Below are positions 1 through 9,400 of a stretch of 45,204 nt of DNA, one piece after another; the stretch's first letter is position 1, and every line of letters begins with the position of its first letter. Under the pieces are notes generated by a model. The model was not told the origin of the DNA, made no database searches, and worked only from the letters and a program-made list of their open reading frames with translations. The stretch lies in assembly GCA_035442025.1 (NCBI GenBank), contig DAORPQ010000017.1, forward strand, positions 1 to 45,204, in the 5' to 3' direction. Source of the stretch: Competibacter_A sp003527885 (GTDB lineage: Bacteria > Pseudomonadota > Gammaproteobacteria > Competibacterales > Competibacteraceae). Made by a program: the position numbers and the translations under genes.

Positions 1-823
1 CGCCCCTGGAGACGATCATCAAAAATTATGGAAATTAATTGGTTTGACTATAATAGAATTCGTAGATACTAATTAAGTTACATTTTTAGATTATTAATAC
101 TAAAGTAATAGAACCTTTTTCGAGCGCCTTAAGTTCTAAACAAGCCATTTTTTGTACCGAAATCGGTTTAAGTAAAACTAAAGAGAGAAACAATAGGCCT
201 GGAGACTGCTGGCGCGATTCAAAGAGAATCCCGCAACTCGTGCAAGTGAGCCGAACCAGTTGGAGGGATGAGGCGCGGTTATCGCCCCTGCACCAGTCAA
301 TATCCTGACACCGCGATTTTGTCACCACCGCCGGAGCGGATAACGCCAGGGTTGTTGGCGACAGTGATGGGTTAAGAAAGCGCTAGGCTCCGCGCCGCCA
401 GTATCAGCAGTATGCTGGACCCCGCGGTTATCGGGTTGAGCGAGAGTCTGTCGCAAGCGATGTGGCCTTGCAAAACTGTACCGGCATCAAGGGGCAGTTA
501 TCTTTTTCGATCAAATAGATATGCATTTAATATCAGTCTATGACGTTGATTCCAGCGGCGTATGCGGTGCAGCATCGCTAGGACTATTAATCACATTAAA
601 GCGACAAAATGACTGAACAGTAGAGCAGCACGATAAAAAATTGGCGGCATTATTTCTGATGGTATGACGTTGGTCGGTCTTGGTATCACGATTGCTTGTA
701 TTTGCTGATGGATTCACGATCCGTTATCGCGCGCGATAAGTCCACCGTTGTGCATGACTGAGTATATTAAATGGAAGTTATTATTTTTATTAGTTAATTT
801 TTTTATTGAAAAGGATCATGATA
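1..823. other. AT-rich region without a supportable gene
   Basis: This stretch is clearly more AT-rich than the rest of the window, and I found no open reading frame with a recognisable product in it. The longest frame (positions 86-328, minus strand, 80 codons) has no family signature and no convincing ribosome binding site. A TATAAT hexamer lies at 49-54 but lacks a good -35 partner. A perfect 16-bp palindrome lies at 724-739. The composition could reflect decayed or transferred DNA, but no transposase relic or terminal repeat was recognised. Confidence 0.5.
724..739. promoter_or_regulatory. 16-bp perfect palindrome upstream of the TonB receptor gene
   Basis: The sequence TTATCGCGCGCGATAA reads identically on both strands. 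It ends 84 bp before the preferred start of the TonB-dependent receptor gene, where an operator would be expected. I do not recognise the consensus of a particular regulator, so the role is inferred from symmetry and position only. Confidence 0.35.
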
Positions 824-2893
824 ATGGAGCGATCACGCCAAGCCGAGCGGAATTCCTTCTTGTATTGCAATGTTGTTGCTTGCTGGCGATACGGTAAAGC
901 GATGTTTGCGGGTGCTAGGCGGTTCAAAGGTTACAGCGGACTGCTGCTCTGGGTTTTGAGCTGCGGCCTTGTCGGTTCGGCGCTGGCCGATAGCGCGAAG
1001 CTGGCCGCTCTCAAACAGATGAGTATTAACGATTTGGCCAATCTGGAAATTTCCGTTGCCTCCGGGCGGCCCGAACGATTCGGGGATACGGCGGCGGCAG
1101 TATTCGTGATCACTGCCGAGGATATCCGGCGTTCCGGCGCGACGAGTTTACCGGAAGTACTGCGTATGGTGCCTGGATTGGCCGTGGGCCGGGTCGATGC
1201 GTCCACGTCGGCGGTTTCGACCCGAGGCTTCCAGACGCAGGGAGCGAACAAATTGCTGGTGCTGATCGACGGGCGCAGTATTTACAACGCGCTTTTTTCG
1301 GGCGTTTACTGGGAATCGTATGGCATCGTGCTGCAAGACATCGAGCGGATCGAGGTCGTGCGTGGTCCCGGTGCGGTGACTTGGGGGGCGAACGCGGTCA
1401 ACGGCGTCATCAATGTCATCACCAAGCGGGCCGAAGAAACCCAAGGAACCTACATCGGCACGGTCGCGGGCGATAAACAGCGGCAACTCGTGGCCCGCCA
1501 GGGCGGGCGGTTAGGCGAGCAAGGAACGTACCGCCTTTATGCCAAATTGCATCGAGACGATCCGCTGCCGATCATTTCAGGCGCGGATGAAAATGGAGTC
1601 TTGTGGAAAGGCGGCCGCGTGGGTTTCCGCGCCGACCGACGGATCGGTGACGATGATCTCATGCTGGAGGGTGAAACCTTCCGGGAAGCGGCCAATGCTA
1701 ATGATTACACCGGCCGCTATCTGTTCGGGCGCTGGGAGCAGCGGAAAGGCGATGGTGCGATCGGTACGCTCCAGGCTTACTACAACCGGATCGGGGTAAA
1801 CAACGGAACAACAGATGATAACGAAGATACCTTCGATCTGAGTTATCGCTGGAGCTTCGCACCGGTGGGTCGGCACACCTTCAGCGTCGGCGGTGGCTAT
1901 CGTTGGATTTATACCGACATCAAGCCGGGAAGTGGCGGCCAGATTCGCAATGCGACTCGGGATGATCAGCTGTTCAGCGCTTTCATTCAGGACGACATCC
2001 AACTCGACGAGCAGCTTTACCTGACGCTCGGTACCAAGCTGGAGCACAACAACTACACCGGTTTCGAAGTTCAGCCCAGCGCTCGCCTGCGCTGGCTGCC
2101 GAGCGACCGGCAAACGCTGTGGGCCGCCGTGTCACGCGCCGTGCGAACCCCTTCGCGGGCCGAGCATGACATGACGCTGACCCAATACCCCGGTAAAGTC
2201 ATCGGTATACCGGGTTTAGGGAATGTTCCCTTGGTTGTCACGCTGGTCGGCAACCCGGCGATGGTCTCGGAAGAGTTGATCGCCTACGAAGTCGGCTACC
2301 GCTGGCAGACCACATCGCGCCTGACTCTGGATGCGGCGCTCTTCCTGAACGATTACGCTCGATTGCGCACCTTTGAACTGACAGGTCCACCCAGCCTGAG
2401 CCTGTTTCCCGCGCCCGCGCTGGTCCAGCAAGCCACTGCAGATAACAAGGACCACGGCCGCACTTACGGTTTGGAGCTGGCCGCTGATTTTCGGCCTTAC
2501 GACTGGTGGCGGCTTCAGGGCGCCTACTCCTTTCTCCACATGAACATCAGGCCCGATGCGGACAGCACCGACAACTCCAGCGCGCAGATCGACGAGCAAT
2601 CTCCCATGCGGCAATGGACGCTGCGTTCGTCGCTGGATATACGGGACGATGTGGATCTGGACTTGTGGTTGCGCTACGTCGCCAATATTCCGACTTTAGC
2701 CATCGACCCCTATCTCACTATCGATGCGCGTTTGGGCTGGAAAATCAACGCACAGTTCGATCTCGCCTTGGTGGGCCGTAACCTGCTGAATTCGCCGCAT
2801 GTGGAATACAAGAAGTTTGCCGGATTCGATCTAGAACCGAAAACGGCCGCGGTCGAACGGGAAGTTTATCTGATGGCCGAGTGGCGGTTCTGA
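824..2893 (+). CDS. TonB-dependent outer-membrane receptor
   Basis: This is an outer-membrane beta-barrel receptor with an N-terminal plug. After the signal peptide (cleavage near SALA/DS) comes the segment reading MSINDLANLEISVASG, then the plug with ITAEDIRRSGA, LPEVLRMVPG, LLVLIDGRS, IERIEVVRGPG and GANAVNGVINVITK, all typical of the TonB receptor plug. The C-terminus ends in an aromatic residue (EWRF), as barrel proteins do. The frame is open from a TTG at 806, but AAGGA at 811-815 best fits the ATG at 824; an ATG at 902 gives the cleanest signal peptide and is a real alternative. It is followed by a YfiR-family gene and a hybrid kinase on the same strand with short gaps, so it is probably the first gene of a signalling operon. 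Receptors of this plug type occur beside YfiR-type proteins in many proteobacteria; the ligand cannot be told from sequence. Confidence 0.9.
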   Translation: MERSRQAERNSFLYCNVVACWRYGKAMFAGARRFKGYSGLLLWVLSCGLVGSALADSAKLAALKQMSINDLANLEISVASGRPERFGDTAAAVFVITAEDIRRSGATSLPEVLRMVPGLAVGRVDASTSAVSTRGFQTQGANKLLVLIDGRSIYNALFSGVYWESYGIVLQDIERIEVVRGPGAVTWGANAVNGVINVITKRAEETQGTYIGTVAGDKQRQLVARQGGRLGEQGTYRLYAKLHRDDPLPIISGADENGVLWKGGRVGFRADRRIGDDDLMLEGETFREAANANDYTGRYLFGRWEQRKGDGAIGTLQAYYNRIGVNNGTTDDNEDTFDLSYRWSFAPVGRHTFSVGGGYRWIYTDIKPGSGGQIRNATRDDQLFSAFIQDDIQLDEQLYLTLGTKLEHNNYTGFEVQPSARLRWLPSDRQTLWAAVSRAVRTPSRAEHDMTLTQYPGKVIGIPGLGNVPLVVTLVGNPAMVSEELIAYEVGYRWQTTSRLTLDAALFLNDYARLRTFELTGPPSLSLFPAPALVQQATADNKDHGRTYGLELAADFRPYDWWRLQGAYSFLHMNIRPDADSTDNSSAQIDEQSPMRQWTLRSSLDIRDDVDLDLWLRYVANIPTLAIDPYLTIDARLGWKINAQFDLALVGRNLLNSPHVEYKKFAGFDLEPKTAAVEREVYLMAEWRF

Positions 2894-2915
2894 ATAGTCT
2901 CTCGATAGCACGCCA

Positions 2916-3578
2916 GTGAATGCATTGCCCGTCGCTGCCAAATCTCGGTGGTGGGTCAAGCCGTGTGCTCGACCGCCCGCATCCGAGGTGACCCGCACTC
3001 GCGGCGCTCATCCCGCAAGGGGCTGGCGCGGATTTTTGGTCGGGTTCAGCTTGCTCGGTTTGGCGGCCATCGACGGCCCCGCCGTTGCGGATGATTTTAG
3101 CGAAAATGAAGTGAAAGCCGTATTTCTCTACAATTTCGCGAGCTTTATAAACTGGCCTCAGGACGCTAGGCAGGAGTCCGCGAAACCGTTTCGGTACTGC
3201 GTGCTGGACGACGAACTGGTCCCGTTACTGCAAAATGTCTTGAAAGGCGAGATGGTGCGAGGGCGGCCGCTGAGTGTCCAGCGCGAAGTGACGGCCTCCA
3301 ATGTTGCGGAATGTCAAATTCTCTATATGGGTAAAGGCAGCTTTCACGGAGCGGAAAGCTGGAAATTGGTGCACGCGGCGCTCTCCGCCCAAGTGTTGAC
3401 GGTCAGCGATTTAGAAAACTTTGAAATCAATGGCGGAATGATCGCGCTGGTGCGGCAGGATCGGCGGATCCATCCACGCATCAACATCGATATGGTGGAA
3501 AAGGGCAAGTTGCGGGTCAGCGCCAAACTGCTCAATCTGGCTACGGTCGTTCGCGATTCCATGAATGCGGGCCGTTAA
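2916..3578 (+). CDS. YfiR family protein (DUF4154), periplasmic
   Basis: The mature part begins near residue 60 with DDFSENEVKAVFLYNFASF, followed by INWP, FRYCVLDD, GRPLSV, CQILYMG, VLTVSD, GGMIALV and INIDMVEKGKLRVSAKLL, which is the standard order of conserved blocks in the YfiR/DUF4154 family. In Pseudomonas, YfiR is a periplasmic inhibitor of the CHASE8-containing diguanylate cyclase YfiN. Here it sits between an outer-membrane TonB receptor and a CHASE8-like histidine kinase, only 2 bp before the kinase start, so it probably gates that kinase. The hydrophobic export segment (FLVGFSLLGLAAI) is preceded by about 38 residues, which is long for a signal peptide. The true start may therefore be downstream of the ATG used here, which has no clear Shine-Dalgarno sequence. 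Confidence 0.85.
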   Translation: MNALPVAAKSRWWVKPCARPPASEVTRTRGAHPARGWRGFLVGFSLLGLAAIDGPAVADDFSENEVKAVFLYNFASFINWPQDARQESAKPFRYCVLDDELVPLLQNVLKGEMVRGRPLSVQREVTASNVAECQILYMGKGSFHGAESWKLVHAALSAQVLTVSDLENFEINGGMIALVRQDRRIHPRINIDMVEKGKLRVSAKLLNLATVVRDSMNAGR

Positions 3579-3580
3579 AA

Positions 3581-6373
3581 ATGTCGCTTTTGTTTCGTGA
3601 TCGGCCAATCAAACAGAAAGTGATCGCCATCGCGCTGGTCAGCACGGTGATCGGTCTGGCTGTGGCGCTCACGATCCTGGTCGCCAGCGATATCTACACC
3701 CTGCGCCACAACGCGCGCGATTTCGCCTCATCACTGGCGCGGGTGGTGGCGGTCAACAGCTCGGCGGCGCTGGCCTTCCGGGACCCGGATACCGCCAATG
3801 AAATTCTCGCCGCATTCAGCAGCGTACCCGATGTGGCGGCAGCCCGTGTTCGCTCCCTCGACGGTCGCGATTTCGCGCGTTATCAGAGCCAAAATCTGCA
3901 CCATGTCCGGCTGCTCGAACAGATGTTCGAGAACGAACAAAAAACCCCGCGCGCGTCAGGTGGCTCGAACGCGGGGCGAGAACAGCCTTCATTTAGCTTC
4001 CAAGACGGGTATTTGGGGATCAGCCAGCAGATTGTCGTCAACGGGAAACTGTCGGGCTTCATGGATTTGGCGCTCGATCTGTCGAATCTCGACCAAGTGA
4101 TTCGGCGGCAGTTGTTGTTGGTTTTGCTGGTGCTGTTGGGGGCGTTCGCCATCGCCTATCTGCTGGCTTCCAGACTCCAGCATCTGATCTCGGATCCCAT
4201 CATCGCGCTGGCGAGCCGCATGAGAGAGATTTCGATCACGAAAGACTACTCCGTGCGGGTTCCCCGGACCGCCAACGACGAAATCGGTACCCTCATGGAA
4301 GGTTTCAACACCATGCTGGAGCAGATCCAGCACCAGGATGCCGAACTGCATGTCGCCAAGGAAGACGCGGAGCAGGCAAACCGCGCCAAGAGCGATTTTC
4401 TCGCGCGTATGAGCCACGAAATCCGCACGCCCATGAACGGCGTCATGGGGATGGCGGAACTGTTGGCCGATTCGGAGCTGTCCGTGCGCCAGCGCCGGTT
4501 TGTGGGCAACATTCGCAGCTCCGCCGAGTCGTTACTCGCCATCATCAACGATATTCTCGATTTTTCCAAGATCGAAGCCGGAAAACTGGAACTTGAGGAT
4601 ATCTCTTTCAATATTGAAGAGATGGTGGGTGATTTAGGCGAATTATTCGCCGAGCGGGCCTACCGTAAGGGACTCGAATTGATTTGTTGGGTGGAACCCG
4701 GCGTGCATTCGACCTTGCGAGGCGACGCCGGGCGGTTGCGGCAGGTGTTGACCAATCTTCTCGGCAATGCGTTCAAATTCACCCAGGCCGGCGAGGTGGT
4801 TTTGTGCGTGACCTGCGCGCGTGAGGAGGACTCCGAGACCGTGCTGCACTTCGAAATCAGGGATACGGGAATCGGCATCGCGCCCGAAGCACAGCCTCGC
4901 CTTTTCAATTCTTTCTCGCAAGCCGACAGTTCGACGACCCGCAAGTACGGTGGCACGGGGTTGGGTTTGGCCATTTGCAAGCGGCTGGCGGAGTTGATGG
5001 GCGGGGAAGTGGGGGTGGACAGTGCGTTGGGGCGTGGTTCCCGATTCTGGTTTACCGCCCGTTTAGCCAAGGTCGGGGGGGGTCAAACGGATCGCTCGCC
5101 TTCTTTCACCGCGCCGGGCGCGCTGAAGGTGCTCGTGGTGGATGATAGCGCTTCAAATCGGGCGCTGGTCGAAAAATTGTTGTCGGGTTGGGGGATTGCG
5201 TGTGCCAGCGCCCCTGGAGCGCCGCAGGCGCTGCGCGTGCTGCGGGAAGCGTCCGCCGCCGGCGCCTCTTTCAACCTGGGGCTGTTCGATCAAAAAATGC
5301 CGGATATGGACGGCGTGGAGCTGATCAAAAAAATCCGGGCCGATCCGGCTCTGGCGCGGTTGTCGGTGGTCTTGCTGAGTTCGGTCTGGGAAGCCTTGGA
5401 CGGCGAGCAAATGCAGGCGTTGGAAATCCGGGCTTACCTGCCCAAGCCCTTGCGGAAAGCGCAACTCCATCAGTGCCTTGTGGCGGCGGCGGCGGGTAAG
5501 GAGCCGCAAAGCCGGCTGGAGAAAGAGCCGTCGCCCGTCGTGGCGACCGATCCCGCGCAGTTCGAGCGGCGCGGACAGCGGGTTCTGTTGGTGGAAGATA
5601 ATCCCGTCAACCAGGAGCTGGGCTACGAAATGTTGCAAGCCTTGGGCGTGCAGGTCGAGCTGGCGGAAGACGGCGAGCAGGCGCTGGCCGCGCTCGCCCG
5701 GCAGAGCTATTCGCTGGTGCTGATGGATTGCCAGATGCCGGTGCTCGACGGTTTTGAGGCCACTCGTCGGTTTCGGGCGATCGAACGGGCGGCCGGCGCT
5801 CGGATGCCGGTGATCGCTCTGACCGCCAACGCTTTGATCGGTGATCGCGAGTTGTGTCTGGCCGCCGGCATGGACGATTATCTCACCAAGCCGTTCACGG
5901 CGGCGCAGCTCAACGGAATCCTCGAACGCTGGTTGCCCCGGCGCGGGACTGCTTCGGAGCACACCGCCAGTCCTCCGCCGGCGGATAATCAGGAAAAAGC
6001 GCTGTTGGACCCGGCGCAACTCGCCCAGATCCGCGCCCTGGATCGCGGGGGCGCCAGCGTCTTAGGCCGGATCATCACGCTGTTTCTCGAAAGCGCGCCC
6101 GGCCAAATCGCGGCGATCCGGGCCGCCGTTCAGGCCGGGGACAGCGCGCGCGTTCGCGCGGTCGCCCATCCTTTGAAGTCCGCCAGCGCTAACCTGGGAG
6201 CCATCCAGTTCTCGAAATTGTGCGGGCAACTGGAGCTGCGAGGCAAGGAAGGCCAATTGGCGGGCGCGACCGAAGAGTTGGCGGCGCTGGAGCAGAGCTT
6301 TGAGAGGGTGCGCCGCGCTCTGCTGGCGTTGCCCGAGGCCCCGGCGGATAAACCGCATGAGGTCAGCGGCTAA
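3581..6373 (+). CDS. Hybrid sensor histidine kinase: CHASE8-HAMP-HisKA-HATPase-REC-REC-HPt
   Basis: A 930-residue membrane kinase carrying a full phosphorelay in one chain. Transmembrane helices lie near residues 12-36 and 177-199. The periplasmic loop between them has the NSSAALAFRD block typical of the CHASE8 sensor of YfiN-like proteins. HAMP follows (about 200-252), then HisKA with the phospho-histidine H279 in SHEIRTP, and a HATPase with an N box (LTNLLGNAFKF) and the glycine boxes DTGIGI and GGTGLGLAI. Receiver 1 starts near 514 with acceptor D570, receiver 2 starts near 581 with acceptor D716, and a C-terminal HPt carries H863 in HPLKSASANLG. All phosphotransfer residues are present. 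It starts 2 bp after the YfiR gene, so translation is probably coupled. No DNA-binding or cyclase output domain is present, so the final partner must be encoded elsewhere. Confidence 0.93.
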   Translation: MSLLFRDRPIKQKVIAIALVSTVIGLAVALTILVASDIYTLRHNARDFASSLARVVAVNSSAALAFRDPDTANEILAAFSSVPDVAAARVRSLDGRDFARYQSQNLHHVRLLEQMFENEQKTPRASGGSNAGREQPSFSFQDGYLGISQQIVVNGKLSGFMDLALDLSNLDQVIRRQLLLVLLVLLGAFAIAYLLASRLQHLISDPIIALASRMREISITKDYSVRVPRTANDEIGTLMEGFNTMLEQIQHQDAELHVAKEDAEQANRAKSDFLARMSHEIRTPMNGVMGMAELLADSELSVRQRRFVGNIRSSAESLLAIINDILDFSKIEAGKLELEDISFNIEEMVGDLGELFAERAYRKGLELICWVEPGVHSTLRGDAGRLRQVLTNLLGNAFKFTQAGEVVLCVTCAREEDSETVLHFEIRDTGIGIAPEAQPRLFNSFSQADSSTTRKYGGTGLGLAICKRLAELMGGEVGVDSALGRGSRFWFTARLAKVGGGQTDRSPSFTAPGALKVLVVDDSASNRALVEKLLSGWGIACASAPGAPQALRVLREASAAGASFNLGLFDQKMPDMDGVELIKKIRADPALARLSVVLLSSVWEALDGEQMQALEIRAYLPKPLRKAQLHQCLVAAAAGKEPQSRLEKEPSPVVATDPAQFERRGQRVLLVEDNPVNQELGYEMLQALGVQVELAEDGEQALAALARQSYSLVLMDCQMPVLDGFEATRRFRAIERAAGARMPVIALTANALIGDRELCLAAGMDDYLTKPFTAAQLNGILERWLPRRGTASEHTASPPPADNQEKALLDPAQLAQIRALDRGGASVLGRIITLFLESAPGQIAAIRAAVQAGDSARVRAVAHPLKSASANLGAIQFSKLCGQLELRGKEGQLAGATEELAALEQSFERVRRALLALPEAPADKPHEVSG

Positions 6374-6422
6374 ACCGTACCGGGTTCGTTGCGGCCCATC
6401 GACCCTGTTGGTCGGCGGCGCG

Positions 6423-9400
6423 TCACGGCTTGGCGAGCTCCTCGAACAGCAGTTGCAGCTCGACCGCATATTGATAGTGCAGGTTGGAATCATCGGCCAA
6501 GGCCGCATCGCGGGAGCCGGCCAGGATGGCTTGTAGCTTGGCGATCAGCAGCTGGCCCGGAGTCGGAATATTGGGGCTCGCCGCCATTTTTTCCAGCATG
6601 GCCGCCAGGCTGGCGGCATGGCCAGCACGGATGGCATGGCCGATCTGCTCGCAAAGGCGGGCGCCTGGATTGGTGTTTTTACCGCCCGCCCGCCGGTAAG
6701 CCAGATACTTTTGCATGGCTTGCTGGCGGGCTCGATCGGCGACCTCGGGATTGGGGACGGCTTGGCCGAGGTCGTTCAGGCCCCGCCGGATCGCCCAGTT
6801 ACGCGCGGTGAAGCTGTCTGGCAGGTTGCACTCGCTGGCCCGGTATAGTTCCTGGCGGGCCTCGTCGTGCCGCCTGAGCTGGATCAGCACGTTCGCCAAA
6901 TGGTTGCGAGCGGACTCCTCGCCGAGGCCATCGCCCAGTTGAGCGCACAGCTCGGACATGCGCCGATAGGCCAGGGCGGCCTCTTCCAGCTGGTTCAACG
7001 CCAGATGCAGGTGGCCGAGCTCGCCCAAGATTTCCGATATTTCGCCGCGGTTGCGTTGCCGCTCGGACAGGTAAAGCGCTTGCTGGCAAGCGTGCAGCGC
7101 GGCGGGCAATGCTTCGTTCAGTTTGTGGGCCACGCCGATCTGCCGCCAAGCGCGGGCGATCCCTTCCGATTCGCCCAGCGTTTCGAAGATGGCTCGGGCG
7201 GTATCGTACAAGATGATCGCTTCCGGGTAGTGGCCCTGACGCTGGCGCACTAAGCCCAACTGCATCTTGTTGGCCGCCAGGGTGAGGTTGGCCGTGCTCG
7301 AACCGGCGCGGGTGATCGCGGCTTCGTAGGCGGCGGCGGCTTCCTGGAGGCGTTGCAGGTAAATCAGGCAGTCGCCGATTTCCGCATCGGCGACCGCGAC
7401 CATGCGGCCAGCGCTGGCGTTGCCGGCGTCAGCCAAGCTCTGGAACAGCCCGCGCCCCTCGGTCAATTCCCGCGCGGCGGACTCGGCGGCGCCGGCCAGC
7501 TTGAGCAGTTTTCCCAGCTGCAAATAGGCGCGCGCCAGATCGTAACGCGCTCCGGCGTAGGCCTCATCGCCGGCCGTCTGACATTGGCGCAGCAATTTGC
7601 GGGCGGCCTGAAGGGCCTCTTCGATGGACCCGCCATCGCGTAACCGCTCGACCCGCAGCCGCTCGGTTTCGAAGCGGATCCGGCTCCAGCCGGACAAAGC
7701 TTGGCCGGCGCGTTCGCGGGCGGCCACCGCTTCGTCCAGGGCGGTGGGCACGCCGAGGGTGGCGAACAACTGTTCCAGGCGGCTGGCCAAATGAGCGGTT
7801 TGTTCCGGTTTGGCGTGTTGCTGGTAATCGCGCAGCAGGGCCAGCAAGTTGGGCAGCTCCAACCGCAGGAGCCGCGTGGTACGGGCGCTGTCTTTGAAAG
7901 ACTGCCGGTAGAGCGCTTCCAGCAATTGCTCCATGCCGGCGCACCAGCGCTCGCGCCAGAGCTGCCGCCGGTTGGCGGGCAACTGGCTGTTTAGATAATG
8001 GGACAACGCGATGTCCAAACGCAGGTGACCGTAGCCGCGATCCTCCGCCAGATCGAGATGGAAAAGCCGTTCGCAGAAGGCGTCGAGGTGCTGGGCATCG
8101 AGTTCGAGCGCTTTTCCCAAGACGAGGCGGTTGACGCCATCCTTGCAAAAAGCCAGAAGGGTCGAGCGGTCCCGGTCTTCGGGGGAAAGATGGCGCAACG
8201 CCAGTTCCAAGCTCAAAAAAAGCGGCCATTGCGGGTCGTTGCCATGAAGGCGCAACAAGTCGGCGCGGAGCGGCCCCCTTAAAGCGCGCAGGGTCGCGTG
8301 CGCGCCCCGCGCGCCGATTTCTCGGGCCAGGCGCTGCAAGGCGACAGGGTACCCGGCGGCCAGCCTGACCAGCGCGAGCAACTGCCGAAAGCCGCTGCCG
8401 CTATCGCTGGGCGGCGGCATTTCCCGAGCGGCGATCAGCGTTTTACCGACTAGCGTGATGGCCTCTTGGTCGTCCATGGCGCTCAGGGTGGTTTCCACCC
8501 AAGGTTGAGCGAAAGGCGGAGGCCCCAAGCGGCCCAACCCCAACAGCCGCAGTTCCGGCCATTCGTTTAAAAAGTCTTTCCAAAACAGGTCGAAGGCCGC
8601 GTCCTGTTCCGCCGGCCAGCGCTCCAACTGATCGAGCACGATCAGGGCGGGCCGGGTCCGCAAGCTTTGGCGGAGATCGTCGAGAGCTCGCCACAGGTTC
8701 GGGTAGCGGCCGACCGACCAGCGCTCGCCCTCGGGCAACAACTGCCGGCCGAGCGTTTCCAGCAGCGTGCGCGGATCGCTGGCGTCGTCACCGCGCGCGT
8801 AGGCCAAGTGGCGGTAGCGGCCGCAATGGGCCAGCCAGGTCACCAGGGCAATGGCGGTGGCGGTTTTACCGCTGCCGCCGGGACCCCGCAGGAAGACGGC
8901 GGGGCGTTCTTCCAGCAACCGTTCCAGGACCAACAGGTCGCGCCCGCGGCCGATGAAGCCGGTGGAGGGCGGTGGCGGCAACAGGCGCGGCGGGTCGAAA
9001 CGGGCCTGCCCCAGCAGCCGGCGCCAAAGCTCCAACGGGGGGCGCAGACAGAGCCGGGGATCGCGTTCGCCCAGATACAGGTTGAAGCAAAACCAGTCTT
9101 GCAAGTGCACGCCGCCGCCGCCCAAGCCGGCCGCGCGGTAGCTGTCGCTGGCCAGACGGCGCTGGCTGGCGTTCGAGGCGTGGCCGATCTTCGCGCCGCC
9201 CAGCAATTCTTCATAAAACGTGCTCCAGAACTGCCGCTGAGTTTCCTGCGGAGTATCGGGCCGCACGGTGATCACCGCCGTGATTCCAGCCTTCAACAGC
9301 GCGGCGATCAGGCCGACGGTCGCGGTCGAAGGTGAGGCGCTATCCGTTGCGGCGCACAGCACCACCAGCCGGACGCAGTAGGTGGCGAGCAGAGACGCCA

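Noticed and set aside
49..54. TATAAT hexamer near the left edge
   Set aside because: No acceptable -35 at 16-18 bp and no gene downstream for 770 bp.
1..823. Possible decayed mobile element suggested by the low GC content
   Set aside because: No terminal repeats, transposase motifs or target duplications could be found.
811..835. Fur-like box (GATCATGATAAT) at the start of the TonB receptor gene
   Set aside because: Two hexamers resemble GATAAT, but the third is absent and the match overlaps the ribosome binding site and start codon, so it is too weak to call.
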